A DNA stretch of 18,098 nucleotides from Serpens sp035306625 (GCA_035306625.1 DATGNS010000064.1:1-18098); one strand, 5' to 3'; counted from the stretch's first letter, positions 8,200-15,779 are shown. Notes: generated by a model not told the origin, from the sequence alone. Made by a program: numbers and translations.

Positions 8200-9552
8200 T
8201 CAATCGCGGGGCGTACGCATGGTGACGAACTCTTCGGCCGCCGTGGGGTGAATGCCCAGGGTTTCATCGAAATCGCGCTTGCTGGCGCCCGCCTTCATCG
8301 CCACCGCCAGGCCCTGGATGATCTCTCCGGCCTCCGGGCCGATCATGTGACAGCCCAGCACCCGGTCGCTGTCGGCATCGACCACCAGCTTCATGAGCGT
8401 GCGCTCCTGACTGTCGGTCAGGCTCAGCTTCATGGGGCGGAAACGGCTTTCGAACACCTTCACCCGGTGCTTTTCCCGCGCCTGCTGCTCGGTGAGGCCG
8501 ACGGTGCCGATATTGGGCAGGCTGAAGACCGCCGTGGGAATCAGCTCGTAGCTCAGCGGGCGGTATTCCTCCGGCCGGAACAGCCGGCGCGCTACCGCCA
8601 TCCCCTCGGCCAGCGCCACGGGGGTCAGTTGCACCCGGCCGATCACGTCGCCAATGGCGAGGATGAAGGGATCGGCGGTGCGATACAGGCTGTCTACCTT
8701 GATGAAGCCGCGCTCATCCAGCTCGACCTCGGTGTTCTCCAGACCCAGGTTGTCCAGCATTGGGCGGCGCCCGGTGGCGTAGAAGACGCAATCGGTATCC
8801 AGCACCCGGCCATCGGCCAGCGTGGCCTTGAGCGTGCCATCGGCCTGCTTGTCGATGCGGCGGATGTCGCTGTTGAACCGCAGGTCCAGGCCCTTCTTCT
8901 CCATCTCGTCGCGCAGGTGCATGCGCAGGCTTTCATCGAAGCCGCGCAGGAAGAGGTCGCCGCGATACAGCAGCGAGGTATTGGCCCCCAGGCCATGGAA
9001 GATGGAGGCGAATTCGACGGCGATGTAGCCACCACCCACCACCAGGACACGCTTGGGCAACTGCTCCAGGTAGAAGGCCTCGTTGGAACTGATGGCATGT
9101 TCGATGCCAGGGATGTCCGGCAGCTTCGGCCAGCCGCCCGTGGCGATCAGGATATGGCGCGCGCTGTAGCTGCGCCCATCCACCTCGACACGCGAGCCGC
9201 CCAGCAGGCGTGCATGGCCTTCCAGCAGCGTCACCCCGCTGTCGATCAGCAGTTTTCGGTAGATCCCATTGAGGCGCTGGATCTCGCGATTCTTGTTCTC
9301 GATCAGCGTGGGCCAGTCGAACTGCGGCTCGCCACAGCTCCAGCCGTAACCCTTGGCCTGGCGAATCTCTTCCTCGAAATGCGCTCCATAGACCAGCAGC
9401 TTCTTCGGCACGCACCCGACGTTGACGCAGGTGCCGCCCAGGTAACGACTCTCGGCAATGGCCACTCGCGCTCCGTAACCGGCAGCAAAACGTGCCGCCC
9501 GAACGCCACCGGAGCCGGCGCCAATGACGAAAAGGTCGAAATCGTAGGCCAT
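8200..9552 (-). CDS. gor: Glutathione-disulfide reductase
   Basis: A 450-residue FAD-dependent enzyme that uses NADPH to reduce oxidised glutathione in the cytoplasm. The N-terminal FAD site is FDLFVIGAGSGGVRAAR. The redox-active cysteines are C42 and C47 in GGTCVNVGCVPKK. The NADPH site is around VVGGGYIAVEFASIFHGLG, with downstream arginines (LYRGDLFLRGFD). The C-terminal catalytic segment is GIHPTAAEEF. Length matches Pseudomonas Gor. The ATG at 9552 has AGGAGA about 8 bp upstream. The frame extends further upstream without family similarity and overlaps the divergent VOC gene, so the longer start is rejected. No OxyR or other operator was recognised in the 75-bp shared intergenic region. 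Confidence 0.97.
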   Translation of the reverse strand: MAYDFDLFVIGAGSGGVRAARFAAGYGARVAIAESRYLGGTCVNVGCVPKKLLVYGAHFEEEIRQAKGYGWSCGEPQFDWPTLIENKNREIQRLNGIYRKLLIDSGVTLLEGHARLLGGSRVEVDGRSYSARHILIATGGWPKLPDIPGIEHAISSNEAFYLEQLPKRVLVVGGGYIAVEFASIFHGLGANTSLLYRGDLFLRGFDESLRMHLRDEMEKKGLDLRFNSDIRRIDKQADGTLKATLADGRVLDTDCVFYATGRRPMLDNLGLENTEVELDERGFIKVDSLYRTADPFILAIGDVIGRVQLTPVALAEGMAVARRLFRPEEYRPLSYELIPTAVFSLPNIGTVGLTEQQAREKHRVKVFESRFRPMKLSLTDSQERTLMKLVVDADSDRVLGCHMIGPEAGEIIQGLAVAMKAGASKRDFDETLGIHPTAAEEFVTMRTPRD

Positions 9553-9627
9553 AGTGTTGTCTCCTGAATCAGACTGCCAGCATACCTCAGCACCCCGAAG
9601 CTGGGCAGCATTGCCGGGAGACCCACC

Positions 9628-10065
9628 ATGCAACCTACCCTGACCCACATCGCCCTGCACGTGCCCGATCTGGAAGCCTGCATGGCGTTCTATGCCGAGT
9701 TCTGCGGCCTGCGACTGATTCATGAGCGCCCGGGCAAGGGCTCACGCATCGTCTGGATGGCCGAGCCCGGACGCGAGCAGGAGTTCGTCATTGTCATGAT
9801 GCCCGGCGGAACCGACCGCAACCTGGCCGAGGACGACTACAGCCATCTGGGCTTCGCCCTGCCCAGTCGCGAGGCCGTGGATGCCATTGCCGAACGCGCC
9901 CGCCAGGCCGGCTGCCTGATCTGGGCGCCCCGGGACAATCCGTTCCCGGTCGGCTACTACTGCGGCGTACGGGATCCGGCCGGAAACTACGTGGAGTTCA
10001 GCTATGGCCAGCCCCTCGGACCGGGCGCCGAACCCCTGACCGGCGCAGGCCCGGGGACGGCCTGA
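9628..10065 (+). CDS. VOC-family (glyoxalase/dioxygenase-like) protein
   Basis: A 145-residue protein with a single vicinal-oxygen-chelate fold, and the only assigned gene on the plus strand. Two beta-alpha-beta-beta-beta modules are visible, starting at THIALHVPDLEACMAFY and YSHLGFALPSREAVDAI. Candidate metal ligands are H7, H73 and E123 (in GNYVEFSYG), an arrangement typical of this superfamily. The substrate cannot be read from the sequence; glyoxalase-like, dioxygenase-like or resistance roles are all possible. GGGAGA lies about 6 bp before the ATG. It is divergent from gor (75 bp) and convergent with galU (5 bp between stops). The same gor/VOC/galU neighbourhood occurs in P. aeruginosa, which hints at a role in glutathione-linked or aldehyde metabolism. 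Confidence 0.9.
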   Translation: MQPTLTHIALHVPDLEACMAFYAEFCGLRLIHERPGKGSRIVWMAEPGREQEFVIVMMPGGTDRNLAEDDYSHLGFALPSREAVDAIAERARQAGCLIWAPRDNPFPVGYYCGVRDPAGNYVEFSYGQPLGPGAEPLTGAGPGTA

Positions 10066-10070
10066 GCGGA

Positions 10071-10910
10071 TCAGAAGGCCATGCCGGTCTGGTAGAAGTG
10101 CTCGAAGCAGAAGTTGGTGGCCGCGATATAGCCTTCGGCGCTGCCGCAGTCGAAACGCCGCCCCTTGAAGCGATAGGCAAGCACACAGCCCTGCCGGGCC
10201 TGCTTCATCAGGGCATCGGTGATCTGGATTTCCCCGCCCTTGCCCGGCTCCGTCTGCTCGATCAGGTCGAAGATGTCCGGCGTGAGGATGTAGCGCCCGA
10301 TGATGGCCAGGTTGGACGGCGCCTCCTCCGGCTTGGGCTTTTCCACCATGTGGTTGACCCGATAGATATCGTCGCGGATGGCCTCGCCGGCAATGATGCC
10401 GTACTTGGCGGTTTCCTCCGGCGGCACCTCCTCGATGGCCACGATGGAGCAGCGGAACTGGTTGTACAGCCGCACCATCTGCGCCAGCACACCCTCCCCC
10501 TCGGTATTCAGGCACAGGTCATCGGCCAGCACCACGGCGAAGGGCTCGTCACCGATCAGCGGCCGGCCGCTGAGAATCGCATGACCAAGGCCGCGCATTT
10601 CGATCTGGCGGGTATAGGAGAAGCTGCAGCTGTCTATCAGGCGGCGAATGCCGGTCAGGTAACGCTCCTTGTCGGTATTGCGAATCTGCTGTTCGAGCTC
10701 GTAGCTGATATCGAAATGATCTTCCAGCGCACGCTTGCCGCGGCCGGTCACTATGGCAATCTGCGAAAGGCCGGCTTCCAGCGCTTCCTCCACGCCATAC
10801 TGGATCAGCGGCTTGTTCACCACCGGCAGCATTTCCTTGGGCATGGCCTTGGTTGCAGGGAGAAAGCGCGTGCCGTAGCCGGCCGCGGGGAACAGACATT
10901 TCTTGATCAT
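10071..10910 (-). CDS. galU: UTP-glucose-1-phosphate uridylyltransferase
   Basis: A 279-residue nucleotidyltransferase that makes UDP-glucose from glucose-1-phosphate and UTP, supplying lipopolysaccharide core, exopolysaccharide and trehalose or glucan synthesis. The N-terminal signature KCLFPAAGYGTRFLPATKAM contains the nucleotide-binding GxGTRFLP loop, followed by PKEMLPVVNKPLIQY. FAVVLADDLCL carries the metal-binding aspartates, and KGRRFDCGSAEGYI near the C-terminus is also typical. Length and motifs are complete. AAGGAAGG lies just before the ATG. The gene ends 5 bp from the convergent VOC gene. A possible -10 box TAAACT lies in the 91-bp upstream gap, but no good -35 box is seen. Confidence 0.97.
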   Translation of the reverse strand: MIKKCLFPAAGYGTRFLPATKAMPKEMLPVVNKPLIQYGVEEALEAGLSQIAIVTGRGKRALEDHFDISYELEQQIRNTDKERYLTGIRRLIDSCSFSYTRQIEMRGLGHAILSGRPLIGDEPFAVVLADDLCLNTEGEGVLAQMVRLYNQFRCSIVAIEEVPPEETAKYGIIAGEAIRDDIYRVNHMVEKPKPEEAPSNLAIIGRYILTPDIFDLIEQTEPGKGGEIQITDALMKQARQGCVLAYRFKGRRFDCGSAEGYIAATNFCFEHFYQTGMAF

Positions 10911-11001
10911 GACCTTCCTTGGATTGGTGAGGTTTCAACGGCGCGGACTGCCCGCGTGACGGGTCGGAAGTTTAGAGAAGACCTGACGTTTTGCCTCATT
11001 T

Positions 11002-11238
11002 CTATTCTTCCCACAGCAGCTCTCCCTCCGCGCTTACTTCAAGCACCCTCGCCAACGCGGCATGCGCGACCTCCTCGGCCTCGAACGCCAGGTCGTACCG
11101 GTGTCCGTCGGCAAGCACATGAACCTTGGGCCGGGCATCCGGATCGCGGGTCTTCACCGCGATCACGGCCTGATAGCCGCCCTCTACCGGCAATGCGGAC
11201 GCCACCGCTTCATAGTGCTCGAAATGCCTGAATATCAT
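11002..11238 (-). CDS. Small hypothetical protein downstream of tus
   Basis: A 78-residue acidic protein, MIFRHFEHYEAVASALPVEG onward, ending in EGELLWEE. No signal peptide or membrane segment is visible. The sequence looks like a small mixed alpha/beta soluble domain, with a beta-rich first half (GYQAVIAVKT, KVHVLAD) and a helix (EAEEVAHAALARVLEV). I do not recognise the family. I chose the ATG at 11238 because GAGG lies 8 bp upstream. An alternative ATG at 11301 would give 99 residues and overlaps the stop of the upstream Tus-like gene as TGATG, which would mean direct translational coupling. Either way the two genes are probably co-transcribed. galU follows after about 90 bp. Confidence 0.7.
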   Translation of the reverse strand: MIFRHFEHYEAVASALPVEGGYQAVIAVKTRDPDARPKVHVLADGHRYDLAFEAEEVAHAALARVLEVSAEGELLWEE

Positions 11239-11300
11239 GACTCTGCCTCGCCATTCGACTCGAAGAATGGACCGCGGAAATACGCAAAAGCTCGCGACCA

Positions 11301-12239
11301 TCAGCCCCGGTAGGTGGAGGCGATCTCCGCCCTGCCATCCGGCGCGCGCCCCCTGGACTTGCCCGGGGTGGTCGGCAGGTAGAGATTCATGCGCGGGATT
11401 ACCGGAACCCGCGGCTTGCGATCCGGACGCTCCGCCTGGCGGGCGTTGCGGTCGAAATCCGTCAGTTCACGCACCTTGGGCTCTCCGCCTGCCCGGACGA
11501 ACACCGGCAGGTTGGCATGAATCATTGCGTCGTAGCGGGTGTTCTCCCCGAACCAGAGCATCAGCCGCGGATGCGGAGCCAGCTTCTTGTAGCGATGCAG
11601 CACCTGGTCGTCCGCCAGGCTGGCAATGGCCTTGAGCTCGATACCCGCCTGGGTGAGCTGCGGCGCACAGCGCGCCTCGGCGGCCTGCTGCTCGGCGCGC
11701 ACGCTCAGCAGCTCGCGCACCTCCTTGACCAGCACCCGTTCGGCCCCGGCCGTGTGCCCCGCCCAGGTGAACACCAGCATGCGCGGCGCCGCGTCGAACG
11801 CGTGGATATGCCGGGATACCTGCATCATGGAAAACCCCGCCCCCAGGGCCGCGCGCAGCAGGCGCGGACGCGCCGACTTGGCAAGGTTCATTTCCAGCCG
11901 GGTGCGCTCCACCGTGGCGACCAGTTCATCCTTCAGCCGGTTGATGAGTTGCACCTGCGCCAGCAGCGTGTCATGGACTTCGAAGTATCCCGGCAGGCGC
12001 ATGACCGTTCCCGGCGCCTGGCCGGACTCGCGCTCGAGCGCGACCAGGGCCGCCTGCGCGACCCGTACTGCCTCATTCCCCGTCAGGCGCTCGACGGCAA
12101 TCTCATCGAGCGCCTTCTGCTCCTTGAGCAGCGGCAGGCGCCACACCACACCGGAGACCACCTGCCCCGGCCACGCGGCATTGAAGCGGCTCAGCGCGTC
12201 GCGCAGCTGGCCGTGGGCGTTACGGATATCGTCGTACAT
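11301..12239 (-). CDS. tus: Tus-family replication-terminus-binding protein
   Basis: A 312-residue protein that aligns by eye with E. coli Tus (309 residues). Tus binds Ter sites and arrests replication forks from one side. Shared segments in the same order: VVWRLPLLKE...LTGNEA (31-56), VMRLPGY (79-85), LINRLKDELVATV (98-110), VFTWAGHTAG (156-165), PRLMLWFGEN (224-233) and VRELTDFD...VPVIPRMNLYLP (257-289). The last block matches the E. coli C-terminus ending in IPRLHLYVAD, after which this protein has about 20 extra residues. By ungapped alignment the positions of F140, H144 and G149 in the E. coli lock pocket are P125, R129 and A134 here, so the lock may differ. A strong GGGAGGGGGAG precedes the ATG. 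Paralogous roles, such as plasmid-type termination, remain possible. Confidence 0.85.
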   Translation of the reverse strand: MYDDIRNAHGQLRDALSRFNAAWPGQVVSGVVWRLPLLKEQKALDEIAVERLTGNEAVRVAQAALVALERESGQAPGTVMRLPGYFEVHDTLLAQVQLINRLKDELVATVERTRLEMNLAKSARPRLLRAALGAGFSMMQVSRHIHAFDAAPRMLVFTWAGHTAGAERVLVKEVRELLSVRAEQQAAEARCAPQLTQAGIELKAIASLADDQVLHRYKKLAPHPRLMLWFGENTRYDAMIHANLPVFVRAGGEPKVRELTDFDRNARQAERPDRKPRVPVIPRMNLYLPTTPGKSRGRAPDGRAEIASTYRG

Positions 12240-12286
12240 GGCACTCCCCCTCCCACCTGTCGACTGGCGGGTGGACCTCGACGGGT

Positions 12287-12301
12287 GGGTAAAAATGACC
12301 C
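12287..12301. repeat. Small inverted repeat in the tus leader
   Basis: GGGT (12287-12290) and ACCC (12298-12301) flank a seven-base A-rich centre, in the untranslated leader between the candidate promoter and tus. E. coli tus is repressed through a Ter site in the equivalent position, so this AT-rich island in GC-rich DNA is a candidate operator, though it bears no resemblance to E. coli Ter. Confidence 0.25.
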
Positions 12302-12321
12302 TTTCTCAATGAAGGGGTGGT

Positions 12322-12350
12322 ATTATTGCGAGCAGAATAGCCTCGCCGAA
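12322..12350 (-). promoter_or_regulatory. Candidate tus promoter with embedded inverted repeat
   Basis: On the minus strand TTCGGC (complement of 12345-12350), a 17-bp spacer and AATAAT (complement of 12322-12327) form a modest sigma-70 promoter about 80 bp upstream of the tus ATG. The spacer is almost exactly filled by GCGAG-N9-CTCGC (12328-12346), a perfect 5-bp inverted repeat in operator position. Confidence 0.4.
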
Positions 12351-12391
12351 CCCCCGGCGCAAACGAGGACCGTCAGAGGCCGGAGGGTTCG
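12347..12391. repeat. 11-12 bp inverted repeat upstream of the tus promoter
   Basis: CGAACCCCCGG (12347-12357) faces CCGGAGGGTTCG (12380-12391), complementary apart from one extra base, with a 22-base loop. No U-run follows on the minus strand. It could be a protein-binding site or a hairpin insulating tus from upstream transcription. Confidence 0.45.
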
Positions 12392-12726
12392 TTAGCAACG
12401 GCAGGCTGAGCGTGCGGCGGCTGGCCGCCCAGGAAAGGGCTCGACTTGGATAGGCGGATTGCTGCTTGTACCGATTCGGGTAACCATCCGAAATCAGCCG
12501 CGGCCCTACCACCGCCGCACATGCAGGATGCATGGAGATGTTTTTCCGGACAGCGCGATCAGCCCAGACACAGCTCCACTGTCATGACCGAGCAGTATTC
12601 GGAAACGGAAGGGAAAGAAGGTCTCGCCGACCAAATGAGGCGGGATAGCCAGCCCGGATTGCGGACCATGGGAGAATTGCGGACCGGGCCTTAACCGCCG
12701 TGATGACGCAAGATCCGCATGAATAC

Positions 12727-12812
12727 TGGTGCCCGAAGCCGGACTCGAACCGGCACGACCTTGCGGTCGAGAGATTTTAAGTCTCCTGCGTATACCATTT
12801 CGCCATTCGGGC
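12727..12812 (-). tRNA. tRNA-Leu (anticodon UAA)
   Basis: An 86-nt class II tRNA on the minus strand with encoded CCA. The acceptor stem is GCCCGAA/TTCGGGC, the anticodon loop CTTAAAA gives UAA, the long variable arm is CGACCGCAAGGTCG, and the T arm has TTCGAGTC. It has its own promoter and is separated from tRNA-Cys by a terminator. No clear intrinsic terminator follows it. Confidence 0.95.
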
Positions 12813-12831
12813 CGCGAGATAGAAGGGGCGG

Positions 12832-12860
12832 ACTATATACAGACACCCCGCCTTAGGCAA
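12832..12860 (-). promoter_or_regulatory. Sigma-70 promoter of tRNA-Leu
   Basis: On the minus strand TTGCCT (complement of 12855-12860), a 17-bp spacer and TATAGT (complement of 12832-12837) lie 19 bp before the tRNA, with a GC-rich stretch after the -10 box. Confidence 0.75.
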
Positions 12861-13066
12861 GTTGCCGGAAACCCTTGCACATCAGCGACTTGCGCTGGAT
12901 CACCCCCTTCCCTGCCAGCCAGGAAGCCCTGCGCCATAATCGCAGCACCGGAGCATGAGGTCATTCATGCAGGCTGACGCTGATCAGTTCAGCGAAGGCG
13001 CTTTGGTGAAGTCAGTGGCCCGAAATTGTCCCATTTCGGGATTTCGTGCATCGGACTTAGAAATGA

Positions 13067-13101
13067 AAAAGCCCCGTAACTCATTGAGTTACGGGGCTTT
13101 T
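13067..13101 (-). terminator. Terminator of the tRNA-Gly/tRNA-Cys transcript
   Basis: A perfect 16-bp stem (arms 13067-13082 and 13086-13101, AAAAGCCCCGTAACTC and its complement) with loop ATT, beginning 6 bp after the tRNA-Cys CCA end. The U-run in the minus direction is the complement of 13066-13070. The near-symmetrical sequence could also stop transcription in the plus direction. Confidence 0.9.
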
Positions 13102-13107
13102 CAATAG

Positions 13108-13181
13108 TGGAGGCCGAGGTCGGAATCGAACCGGCGTACACGGATTTGCAATCCGCTGCATGACCACTCTGCCACCCGGCC
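13108..13181 (-). tRNA. tRNA-Cys (anticodon GCA)
   Basis: A 74-nt cloverleaf on the minus strand with encoded CCA. The acceptor stem GGCCGGG pairs with CTCGGCC with mismatched or wobble positions at its inner end, the anticodon loop TTGCAAA gives GCA, and the T arm has TTCGATTC. It lies 40 bp after tRNA-Gly and is probably processed from the same transcript. Confidence 0.94.
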
Positions 13182-13221
13182 TCAAATGAAAGCGCCGCAG
13201 ACGCGGCGCAAACATCAAAAT

Positions 13222-13297
<76 letters not shown>

Positions 13298-13312
13298 TTG
13301 GTGACGGCCGCC

Positions 13313-13340
13313 ATTCTATCGTTTCCGATGGAGCCGTCAA
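13313..13340 (-). promoter_or_regulatory. Sigma-70 promoter of tRNA-Gly/tRNA-Cys
   Basis: On the minus strand TTGACG (complement of 13335-13340), a 16-bp spacer and TAGAAT (complement of 13313-13318) are followed by the GC-rich GGCGGCCG before the tRNA. The arrangement closely copies the tRNA-Val promoter in this window. Confidence 0.85.
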
Positions 13341-13358
13341 GCCTTTGATTCAAAAAAC

Positions 13359-13919
13359 TTATTTCTTTTCCGGAGTCACTCGCAGGTGCGGCCAGGCGGC
13401 CAGCAGATACTGGCACATGGACCACAGGGTCAGGGCCGCGGCAACGAACAGCAGGCCGTAGCCGATCAGCACCCAGACGGTGAAAACCGCCGGATTGGCC
13501 AGCAGTATGACCAGCGCGCCCATCTGCGCGGCGGTTTTCCACTTGCCCCACTGGGAGACCGCCACCTGGGCGCGCTCACCCAGCTCGGCCATCCATTCGC
13601 GCAGGGCGGAGACGACGATTTCCCGACCGATGATGATGGCGGCCGGCAGGGTCAGCCAGATGTTGGCGTGCTCCTCCACCAGCAGGACCAGCGCAACGGC
13701 AACCATCAGCTTGTCGGCCACCGGGTCGAGGAAGGCACCGAAGGGGGTGCTCTGTTCCAGGCGCCGCGCCAGGTAGCCATCGAACCAGTCGGTTACTGCC
13801 GCCAGGGCAAAGATTCCACTGGCAGCCCAGTAGCTCCAATCGAACGGCAGATAGAAGAGCAGAATGAATACCGGGATGAGCAGAACACGCAGGACAGTAA
13901 GCAGATTGGGGATATTCAT
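13359..13919 (-). CDS. pgsA: Phosphatidylglycerophosphate synthase
   Basis: A 186-residue inner-membrane CDP-alcohol phosphatidyltransferase that makes phosphatidylglycerol phosphate from CDP-diacylglycerol and glycerol-3-phosphate, the first step to phosphatidylglycerol and cardiolipin. The family motif is complete: D44, D47-G48, A51-R52, G61, D65 and D69. Hydrophobic segments are visible near residues 5-24, 31-44, about 85-100, 133-150 and 155-175. No strong ribosome binding site precedes the ATG, which lies 32 bp after the uvrC stop, so translation may depend on coupling. The gacA-uvrC-pgsA order is typical of Pseudomonas. The tRNA-Gly promoter begins about 20 bp after its stop. Confidence 0.97.
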   Translation of the reverse strand: MNIPNLLTVLRVLLIPVFILLFYLPFDWSYWAASGIFALAAVTDWFDGYLARRLEQSTPFGAFLDPVADKLMVAVALVLLVEEHANIWLTLPAAIIIGREIVVSALREWMAELGERAQVAVSQWGKWKTAAQMGALVILLANPAVFTVWVLIGYGLLFVAAALTLWSMCQYLLAAWPHLRVTPEKK

Positions 13920-13951
13920 GGCGGGCTTGTGCGGCGGGGTGGCAGGGCATT

Positions 13952-15778
13952 CTACTCAGAGTGCAGCGCGGCATAAATCGACTCGGCGAGTTTTTTGCTT
14001 ATGCCCGGCGCCTTGGCGATCTCCTCGGCGCTGGCACGCCCCAGCTCCTGCAATCCTCCGAAGTGTTTGAGCAGCTCGCGGCGACGGGTAGGTCCGACCC
14101 CGGGGATCCCCTCCAGGGTGGAGGTGCGCCGCGTCTTGCCGCGCCGGGCGCGATGCCCGGTGATGGCGAACCGGTGGGCTTCGTCGCGAATCTGCTGGAT
14201 CAGGTGCAACGCCGGCGAGTCGGCCGGCAACGTGAACTCATGCTCGACATCGTTAAGGTACAGGGTTTCCAGGCCCGGCTTGCGGGTCACCCCCTTGGCC
14301 ACGCCCAGCAGCAGCATACCCCCCACGGCCATTTCCTTCAGCACCTCGCGGGCCATGTTCAGCTGACCCTTGCCGCCGTCCACCAGGAGGATGTCCGGCA
14401 CCTTGCCCTCCCCCTCCTTGAGCTTGCCGAAGCGGCGCGTCAGCGCCTGATGCATCGCCGCATAGTCATCTCCCGGCGCCACGCCTTCGATGTTGTAGCG
14501 GCGGTAGTCGGACTTGAGCGGACCTTCCGGGCCGAACACCACGCAGGAGGCCACCGTCGCCTCGCCGCTGGAATGGCTGATGTCGAAGCATTCCAGGCGG
14601 GTGGGCAGCTCTTCCAGCGCCAGCGCCTGGGCGAGCGCCTCGAAGCGTGCGGCGGTGTGCTGGCGGTTGGCCAGGCGGGCCGCCAGCGCCTGCTCGGCAT
14701 TGGTGATCGCCAATTGCTGCCAGCGCGCCCGGATGCCACGCACCCGCACACTGATGCTCAGCTCCCGGCCACGCAGTTCGACCAGCGCCGCGAGCAGGGT
14801 GGGAAAGTCCTCATGCTGGGCGTTGACGATCAGCTCGCTCGGCAGGTCCCGCTCGCTGCTGCCCAGGTAGTACTGGGCCAGGAAGGCGGCCAGCACGCTG
14901 GCACTGTCCTCCTCGATGGCCACCTGGGGAAAGAAGTTCTTGCTGCCCAGCACCCTGCCGCCCCGCACGCTGATCAGGTGCACGCAGGCCCCGCCCGGGT
15001 TGACGATGGCCGCGATCACGTCCACGTCCCCGCTGCCGCCTTCCATGCTCTGCTGGTCCTGCACGCGGCGCAGGATGCCGATCTTGTCGCGCAGCTCGGC
15101 GGCCCGCTCGAACTCCAGGCGCATGGCGGCGCCTTCCATCTCGCTGGTCAATTCCGCCGCCAGGACGTTGCTGCGTCCCTCCAGGAACATCACGGAATGC
15201 CGGACATCCTCGGCGTACTCCTCGGGCGTCACCAGGCCCACGCAGGGGCCCTTGCAACGCTTGATCTGGTACTGCAGGCAGGGTCGGGTGCGATTGCGGA
15301 AATAGCTGTCCTCGCACTGGCGCACCTGAAAGGCCTTCTGCAGCAGCGCCAGGCTCTCCCGGATGGCACCGGCACTGGGATAGGGCCCGAAGTAGCGCCC
15401 GTGCTCCTTCTTGGCGCCCCGATGGATGCCCAGCCGGGGATAGGGCCCGTCGGAAAGGAACACGTAGGGGTACGACTTGTCGTCGCGCAGGAGGATGTTG
15501 TACGGCGGCCGCCACTGCTTGATCAGGGTCTGCTCGAGCAGCAGCGCCTCCGTCTCGTTGGCGGTGACGGTGGTTTCCACCTGAGCGATGCGCGAAACCA
15601 GCGCGGCGGTCTTGACCGCCAGGCCGGAGGCGCGGAAGTAGCTGGAGAGGCGCTTCTTGAGGTTGCGAGCCTTGCCGACGTAAAGAAGCTTGCCCTCGGC
15701 GTCGAACATCCGGTACACGCCCGGATGGGAACTGCAGGTCGCCAGGAAGGCGGCCGGATCGAACACGGAGGGCGTCAT
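13952..15778 (-). CDS. uvrC: Excinuclease ABC subunit C
   Basis: A 608-residue nuclease that makes the 3' and 5' incisions of nucleotide excision repair with UvrB. The N-terminal GIY-YIG domain (HPGVYRMFDAEGKLLYVGKA, from about residue 18) cuts 3'. The UvrB-binding UVR motif is around residues 200-240 (LTSEMEGAAMRLEFERAAEL). The RNase H-like domain cuts 5' (LECFDISHSSGE and LLVDGGKGQLNMA, with acidic residues). Two C-terminal helix-hairpin-helix units include LEGIPGVGPTRRRELLKHFG. The ATG lies 1 bp after the gacA stop and has only a weak GGTGGA upstream, so it is likely translated by coupling. The gacA-uvrC pair is conserved in gammaproteobacteria. Confidence 0.98.
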   Translation of the reverse strand: MTPSVFDPAAFLATCSSHPGVYRMFDAEGKLLYVGKARNLKKRLSSYFRASGLAVKTAALVSRIAQVETTVTANETEALLLEQTLIKQWRPPYNILLRDDKSYPYVFLSDGPYPRLGIHRGAKKEHGRYFGPYPSAGAIRESLALLQKAFQVRQCEDSYFRNRTRPCLQYQIKRCKGPCVGLVTPEEYAEDVRHSVMFLEGRSNVLAAELTSEMEGAAMRLEFERAAELRDKIGILRRVQDQQSMEGGSGDVDVIAAIVNPGGACVHLISVRGGRVLGSKNFFPQVAIEEDSASVLAAFLAQYYLGSSERDLPSELIVNAQHEDFPTLLAALVELRGRELSISVRVRGIRARWQQLAITNAEQALAARLANRQHTAARFEALAQALALEELPTRLECFDISHSSGEATVASCVVFGPEGPLKSDYRRYNIEGVAPGDDYAAMHQALTRRFGKLKEGEGKVPDILLVDGGKGQLNMAREVLKEMAVGGMLLLGVAKGVTRKPGLETLYLNDVEHEFTLPADSPALHLIQQIRDEAHRFAITGHRARRGKTRRTSTLEGIPGVGPTRRRELLKHFGGLQELGRASAEEIAKAPGISKKLAESIYAALHSE

Positions 15779-15779
15779 G

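Larger units (their letters stand above)
12240..12726. other. 487-bp spacer upstream of tus, repeat-rich, no gene
   Basis: I see no convincing gene. A short frame (12583-12694, plus strand) lacks a recognisable product. The part nearest tus carries a candidate promoter with inverted repeats (listed separately). The rest includes a 10-bp direct repeat ATTGCGGACC at 12658-12667 and 12676-12685 and a short imperfect hairpin at 12473-12495. No Ter sequence of the E. coli type (core GTTGTAAC) was found here. Confidence 0.5.

Noticed and set aside
8113..9567. A 484-codon plus-strand open frame opposite gor
   Set aside because: It begins in the tRNA-Val promoter region and otherwise mirrors gor, with no recognisable domains or ribosome binding site.
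12583..12694. A 36-codon frame between tus and tRNA-Leu
   Set aside because: There is no good ribosome binding site, no recognisable product, and it overlaps a direct repeat. Chance is sufficient.
12813..13107. Possible small gene between tRNA-Leu and tRNA-Cys
   Set aside because: Only promoter and terminator elements of the flanking tRNAs are supported. No frame has a credible start site or product.
15488..15500. ATGTTGTA inside uvrC as a possible Ter site
   Set aside because: It is explained by coding sequence, and the match stops before the required AAC.
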